This document shows positions 58,522 to 64,000 of a DNA stretch of 64,000 nucleotides, piece after piece; position 1 is the first letter of the stretch; the number at the start of each line of letters is the position of its first letter. The stretch spans positions 286,439-350,438 of the forward strand of contig MNCI01011783.1 of the NCBI GenBank assembly GCA_015680685.1. Direction: 5' to 3'. The position numbers and the translations under genes were made by a program. The notes beneath the pieces are model-generated. The model had not been told where the DNA came from, did no database searches, and was given only the letters and a program-made list of their open reading frames with translations. The stretch comes from Gnetum montanum (taxonomy: Eukaryota > Streptophyta > Gnetopsida > Gnetales > Gnetaceae).

Positions 58522-59633
58522 GAAATCAAATTCTTATAGATTTTCATAGACCTACCAAGATGCTCTTTTTTCATCAATATAAGTGTAATCCTTATACCTT
58601 CATTGATCTTAAGGATTCATAATTTTTTTCAATATGGATAAAATCAGAAAAGGATACCTCATTCTTAACACATAGTTATCATGATGATAGATCATATATC
58701 TAATTGGAAGATAGGCATGATTTACCTCTTCATCCTACTTTAGGCAATCCTCATAAAGGATTGATGATGTAAGAAACATGTGTGAATGTAAAAACATTCA
58801 TAATCATCATCCATGCCTTAACCTTATGCTCAAGACACAAATTAATGATATTTATCACATGGATATAGATGACATCACTATTTGATTCACATTGAATGAA
58901 TGGAAGATATCATATTTTTCTTCTATCTTGGATTGGGTTTGAAGATGTCTTTACACTCTATCAAAAGCCTAAAATGCTCAATCATGAAATTTACTATTAG
59001 ATGTAGGGACATCTCTTTCCAGCCCTTTTTCATTTCTATAGGTGACTGATTGTAGGTTTTGGGAAGTTGGAAGACATCTTGAATATCAAAGAGATGTCTT
59101 GAACAAGATCTTGGATGTGATAGGAGATGTTAGGTCAAGAGTGAAGACATCTTGTCCTAGCTAGAGACATCTCTAGTAAGATTTATTATGACAAAAGGAT
59201 ATTTCTTGTCATGAGAGGAAATTTCTTGCTTAAATACTAGGGTTGATAGAAAGACATCTTACCAAGCTTGTAGACATCATGCACAGCTGAGGAAAGTTCC
59301 AAGTTGGTAGTACCAAGATGCAAAATAGTTGGAGAAGATGACATGAAGATGGAAAATAACTAATATAAAATCTCCAAGTTAGTCATGGGAAATATTTTCC
59401 TAGGTTTCTTGGTATTGTAATTGATAAATATTGATCATATTTTCTTGTTTTAACACAAGAGAGTTGAAATAGAGATATGAAAGTGCATGGGAATACATGA
59501 GATTGTGTGCATCTCTATAGTTAATTATTTTTTATATTGACCTTTTGAGCTCTCTATGTATGTTTGGATCTCATTCCTATGTGTGGAAAAGATATAGTTC
59601 AATGGTAACTTGCATTGAGGTCAATCATATACA
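58522..59633 (+). mobile_element. Probable 5' LTR of element C plus flank
   Basis: Non-coding sequence upstream of a tRNA-iMet-type PBS. The LTR right end is placed at ...ATATACA (59633); its left end is not resolved (somewhere around 58700-58800). No second copy lies within the window, so it cannot be confirmed by pairing. Confidence 0.4.
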
Positions 59634-59646
59634 TGGTTTAAGAGCC
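59634..59646 (+). promoter_or_regulatory. C primer-binding site (tRNA-iMet type)
   Basis: TGGTTTAAGAGCC matches TGGTATCAGAGCC, the common initiator-Met tRNA PBS, at 11 of 13 positions. It is positioned ahead of a gag frame. Confidence 0.6.
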
Positions 59647-60485
59647 TCATGATCTGAAATATTTTTCTGCAAGTGAATTTTTATTTGAGGGATTATGGTT
59701 TTACTATAATTATAATCTTCTTTTGAATTAATAGAAGATATGTAATGTTCCCATTCCCAAATGGTGCCATTGCATAATGAATATGGTGTCCTTTCAAAAC
59801 TCATCATGAGATTAGTATAACAAGACTTGAAAGGGATACTTGTAATAAGACTTAAAAGGACATGTTGTAATAACAAACACATCTCTTGAGGTAACCTTTG
59901 GGCATCTAACGTAAGTTATTTATACCTAGGCATTAGAGTCCATATCAACATGAAGTTACGAAGCCAATAAAGACAAGTAATAGGTGTTGGTAGAAGCAAG
60001 ATAGGAAGAGGACTAGCCATCCCTTTTGGCCAGTGATAGGCCTAATCTCAATGGTAGTCTTGGATTCCCTCTAAGAGATAGATGTTGAAGGAAGAAAACC
60101 CCAAGCAACACTCAAAACATGATCCAAACATATCATTTGACATTAATAAAGCATTTTTTTCCTTTTTCCTTTTGCATTTTTCTTGTTATTTTCTTTGCAC
60201 ATTATGTTGAATGTTCCATATTTTTAATGCTTTCTATGTTATCTTCTTACGTATAATGTCTAATATAATCTATATTTGATATTTTTCATGACATATAGGA
60301 ATGACATGTTACAAGATAGTAATTTTCGTTTTCCTAGCAATTGAATTATCTTCATACATTCTAGATTTAGCATGTTTTTAAAGCATTAAAGTAAATTGAA
60401 GTAACCTTGCTCTAGGCTATTACTATTAGATCATTAGGTTTATCTTCCTTTGAAATTTGTTTTTTTATTTTTATATCTATTTTAG
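59647..60485 (+). other. C leader
   Basis: AT-rich leader without a frame. It ends in a splice-acceptor-like TTTATATCTATTTTAG directly before ATG at 60486. Confidence 0.5.
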
Positions 60486-61680
60486 ATGGTTCCTAAGAAG
60501 AAAAATGTTCAAGCCCTGAGCAAATATATGGAGAGTATGAAATATATCTTTCAATTGATGGTTGAATGATTGAATAAGATCAACTTCAATGTAAATATAA
60601 ATGTTGTTCCTAGCCATATTTAGACCCATGGTGGTGATGATCATTCATGATTGAATTATGAAAAAGAAGTTTCTTAACCTAGTGAAGGAAAAGTAGATGA
60701 GAAGGAAGAACATTCTAGCTATTGGTGTGTAAGAATACATTAGCTTAAGATTCTAGTGAAAGGAAATCCAAATCCTCATGTTAGAGTTCCAAGAGTTTCA
60801 TCATCAACATCGACTTCTTCTCATGGCAAGCTTGATGATGAAGATGATGCAAGGCTTACTAAAGCATTCAAAATTCTATAAGACCTCCATATGTTGAACT
60901 AAATAATTTCAATGGTGTAGATAAAACCAATATTTTTTCAAGTTAGTTTAATAAATTTAATAAGAATTTTGAGTGTGAAGAGGTACCAATCAATTGATGG
61001 TACTAATTTCTAAATAAAAATTATAAGTTATCACTTCAAGTTGGTCAGAAAAAGAGTTCAAAGTTATGAAAGGAAAAATGAACAATATATCAAGAATTAG
61101 AACTTGATGAAATTCAGGTTGAAAAAAATATTTGAAGAATCTCAGTAGAGACAAGAGATAATCATGAAGATAAAATTTCTTGGACAAGGACACAAAGAGG
61201 TCAAGGAGTTTTACATTGAATTTTGTAAACTATTCCATCAAGCTAAGGTAAACTATAAGGAACATGAACAAGCTTCAATCTTTCTTCAAGATTTGAAAAT
61301 GTTGTATTAGCATGATTTATTATTTGATAAGCCATAAACCCTTGATGAGGCTTATTATTTGATACTCAAGATAGAGAAGAAACTCAATATATTTGGAAGT
61401 AGGAGAAAATAATCTTTAAAGGAAAAGAGCAAGGGATTCAAATTAACAAAGAAATCCAAATCAAAATTTGTATACATAAATAAAAATCATAAAAAGATGC
61501 AAGAGAATGATGATAAGAAGAACATGTACAAGGATAACCAAGGCAAAGAAGGTAATGATCAAGGTGATAACTCATCCAATATCCAATGCTTCAAATATGA
61601 AGAATGGAAATGCAAACAATTAAAATGTTCACTTCATAATGCAACCAAGGGAAAGGATGTGCAAAACATGGAGCCATAGG
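60486..61680 (+). pseudogene. C gag remnant
   Basis: Starts MVPKKKNVQALSKYMESMKY at 60486. The middle is frame-shifted. FYIEFCKLFHQAKVNYKEHEQ and TLDEAYYLILKIEKKLN (about 61210-61390) are the gag/retrotransposon-capsid part. A decayed zinc knuckle CFKYEEWKCKQLKC (61588-61629) has lost its second Cys and its His. Confidence 0.75.
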
Positions 61681-62190
61681 AAATATCAATCTAATCTCAT
61701 TAGAGAGGTTATCCTAGTGCTTTTAAAATTAAGGAAGTTTCTAAATTAAATTCTTGTGCATTTATGGAAAATGTGAATATAGGATATCATTCCTCAAAAA
61801 AATTGTTATTTCAAATTAGAGTTATAGGTTTTCCTAGTAGGGAATGCATTCATCTTTTGACTGAAGTAGGAACCTAAGAAAATGCTATTTCTTATAGGAT
61901 AGTTTCTAGATTGGGTTTAGTAACAAACCCTCATCCTAAACCCTATAATGTCCATTAGTTATCAAGACATTTCTCTCAAGAGGTGAGAGAGCAATGTGTC
62001 TTAAAATTTAAATTTGAGAGTTATCATGATTTTGTAAAAGGTGATGTACTACTAAGAGATTATGCTAATGTAATTCTTGGAAGACCTTGGAAATTTGATA
62101 ATAGTGCTAAATTTGATCAATTAAGAAATGTATGGATTGTGGAAAGACCTAATGGAGTCCATGAGTTGATTCCTATGAGAGTTCAATAAG
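61681..62190 (+). pseudogene. C protease remnant
   Basis: The frame after gag contains a protease-like stretch (LLTEVGT.ENAISYRIVSRLGL, about 61855-61920) with the catalytic Asp unclear. It is followed by NVILGRPWKFDNSAKFD (62065-62120), the LLGRPW-D landmark that links protease and RT in chromoviruses. Confidence 0.7.
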
Positions 62191-64000
62191 TGAGGTAGCA
62201 AAGCTCACTTAATGCTTCCTTAATTTTCCTTAGGAAGTAAAAATATATTAAGTAACATGATGAGGCTGATTTTGGTTTTTTAGTTGTATGAACGTTTGCT
62301 TCCAACCATGATGTTGTGCAAGAAAAAGTTTTAGTAGGTGTGCTAGGCTTGAACGGTTAATTTTCCAAGGTGTTTAAAGTGGAATTGGATGGATTTTCAC
62401 TAATGAGGAATGTTTAGCATCAAATCAATTTAATTCATGATGCTAACATTGCAAATGAGAGAGCATAACTAATGGCACCAAATTAGTGGACTAAATTACA
62501 AAGGCAAGTAGAGGAGTTATTTACGAATGGCTTTATAAGAGAATCCATTTTACCTTATGTAGTTCTACTAGTTCTTGTGCTAAAGAAGAATAGTGAATAA
62601 TGGAACATGTGCATTGATTTAAGGAATATGAACAAGATAACAATGAGGGATAGGTTTCTTATTCCAAGGATGAAATATATCCTTGATGTTCTTACTAATG
62701 CAAACATTTTTTGCAAAAATAATTTAAAAGTGGATATCATCAATTTCGAATTAGGTCTATTGATGAGTGGAATATAACTTTCAAAACCTTGGATGGATAT
62801 GCTCACAAATGTATCTACTACATTCATGAGGTTGATGCATGATGTTCTCAGAGATTTGATTTTTAGGTGTTGTATTATCTCTTTTGATGATATTTTGATG
62901 TATAGCTCTAATAAGAGAATCACTTGGATAACTTTACAAAAAAATTTATTATGTTCAAGGAGGTACATTTGGTGACCAATGTGAAGAAGAGTCATTTATT
63001 TAAGAGGGAGATCAAATATTTGTCACATGTGATTTCTGGAAATCAAGCTTCAATGGAAGCTACTAAGGTGAGGACTATTAGAGATTGGCTAACTTCTAAA
63101 AATTTTGAGAAGGCAAGATTATTTCTTGGTTTAGTAGGTTTTGATAGAAGTTTCATAAAATATTTCAATGGTATTTCAACTTGTATTTTTTCTTTGCCTT
63201 AGAAGAATCAATACTTCAAGTGGGGTGATGAGCCAAAGAAGCTTTGACTTGTTGAAGCCAAAATCATTAGTAAACTTGTGCTTGCAATACCAAATTTTTA
63301 TAAGCATTTTTAGGTGGAGATTAATGCAAGTGGACTTGACATTTGAGAGGTGCTTTAACAAGAAGGTAGAAATATTGCTTTCTTTTTAGAAATGTTGAAT
63401 GAGTCAAGGTATAAATATAGAATATATAAGAAACTGTATGTCATTCTTCAATCAATTAAGCACTGGAGACATTACTTCTTTCCCAAAGAGTTCACTTTGA
63501 TGAGTAACTATAAAACACTTCAATATCTTAATTTTTAAAATAAGTAGAGTGCTTAACACATGAAGTGGATAGCAAAATTGCAAGAGTTCAATTTTTTCCT
63601 CAAGGATAAGAGTGGAAAATCCAATGTTATAATTCATGCATTATCTAGGATGCATGAGGTAAATTTTATTTTACCTCATGTGAAAGATATGAATGATTAT
63701 ACTAATTTGTATCAACATGTTTGAAATTTTGGATAGCTTCGGAGGAACCAAATTTTACAAATTACTCATAAGTTTCAATGTAATTCATGATGTTTCATAT
63801 GTTTCTATGAAAAAATTCCGCCAATAGAAATAAATTAAAGAATGAACCATTTTAGCCATTAGGATTTTGGATTCAAAGTTTTGATACTAGAAACATAGTT
63901 TTAGCCTAAAAATTAGAAGAGAGAAGGAAGTAAACCTTTAATATTATCTAGAAACCCCTTAGGAAAATTTGAAATTAGCACTTCAAAATTATTTAGCAAA
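62191..64000 (+). pseudogene. C RT-RNase H remnant, cut by window edge
   Basis: RT: LQRQVEELFTNGFIRES (about 62500), MCIDLRNMNKIT (62608-62645), TTFMRLMHDVLRDLI (62815-62860), catalytic SFDDIL (about 62880-62897; YFDD expected), then SHVISG and the connection TIRDWLTSKNFEKARLFLGLV (about 63075-63140). RNase H: NYKTLQYLN (about 63505), HALSRMHEVNF (63630-63670). Multiple stops and frameshifts. The wording fits a chromovirus (Reina-like) rather than Athila or Tat. Integrase lies beyond 64000. Confidence 0.82.

Overview
This 64 kb window looks like heterochromatic, repeat-saturated nuclear DNA of a seed plant with a large genome. I see no host gene, rRNA or tRNA gene. Nearly everything is decayed Ty3/gypsy LTR retrotransposon sequence. 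LTRs, primer-binding sites (PBS), polypurine tracts (PPT) and target-site duplications (TSD) are readable, but almost every reading frame is broken, mostly by TAG/TAA/TGA codons where CAG/CAA/CGA (or TGG) is expected. That pattern fits deamination of methylated cytosine. The species cannot be named from this; a gymnosperm or another giant plant genome would fit. I use these names: H1, H2, A and B for four Athila-like copies, G for a Tat/Ogre-like element, C for a chromovirus-like element.

Layout. (i) H1 is an old + strand Athila-like element whose 5' part lies left of the window. Its pieces are 272-4440, 14222-17195 and 26555-27919, the last ending in its 3' LTR. It is split by an LTR at 1-266 and by two complete - strand elements, A (4441-14216, TSD ATTTG) and B (17196-26549, TSD ACATT). 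(ii) 27920-32321 is AT-rich, geneless DNA with a degenerate ~30 bp minisatellite. (iii) H2 (32327-58516, TSD TGTAT, + strand) has matching LTRs, a gag remnant, a pol tail and a long post-pol ORF. (iv) G (34917 to ~52665, - strand) sits inside H2, and a deletion at its right edge appears to have removed both the outer end of its 5' LTR and H2's protease-pol. (v) C (~58700-64000, + strand, tRNA-iMet PBS) runs off the right edge.

Two systems deserve attention. First, G keeps gag-protease and RT-RNaseH-aRH-integrase as two separated blocks on the - strand. The ~5.9 kb between them, where Ogre elements have an intron, holds an antisense (+ strand) gene at 42095-46540. It has a TATA box, a start codon, about nine exons with plant-type splice sites, and a poly(A) signal, and encodes roughly 1,000 aa that I do not recognise. 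G's non-coding DNA is filled with GCGTA-based minisatellites and AGTTTAAGGCC-type arrays, including inside this gene's first intron. Second, all four Athila-like copies share a module after pol: a splice-donor-like site, a GTGGGGG purine run just inside the intron, and an acceptor (..AG) touching an ATG. In H1 and H2 a TATA region resembling the element's own LTR promoter lies upstream, and the ATG opens a long ORF (a possible plant-transposon domain followed by coiled coils). In A and B only a short ORF remains.
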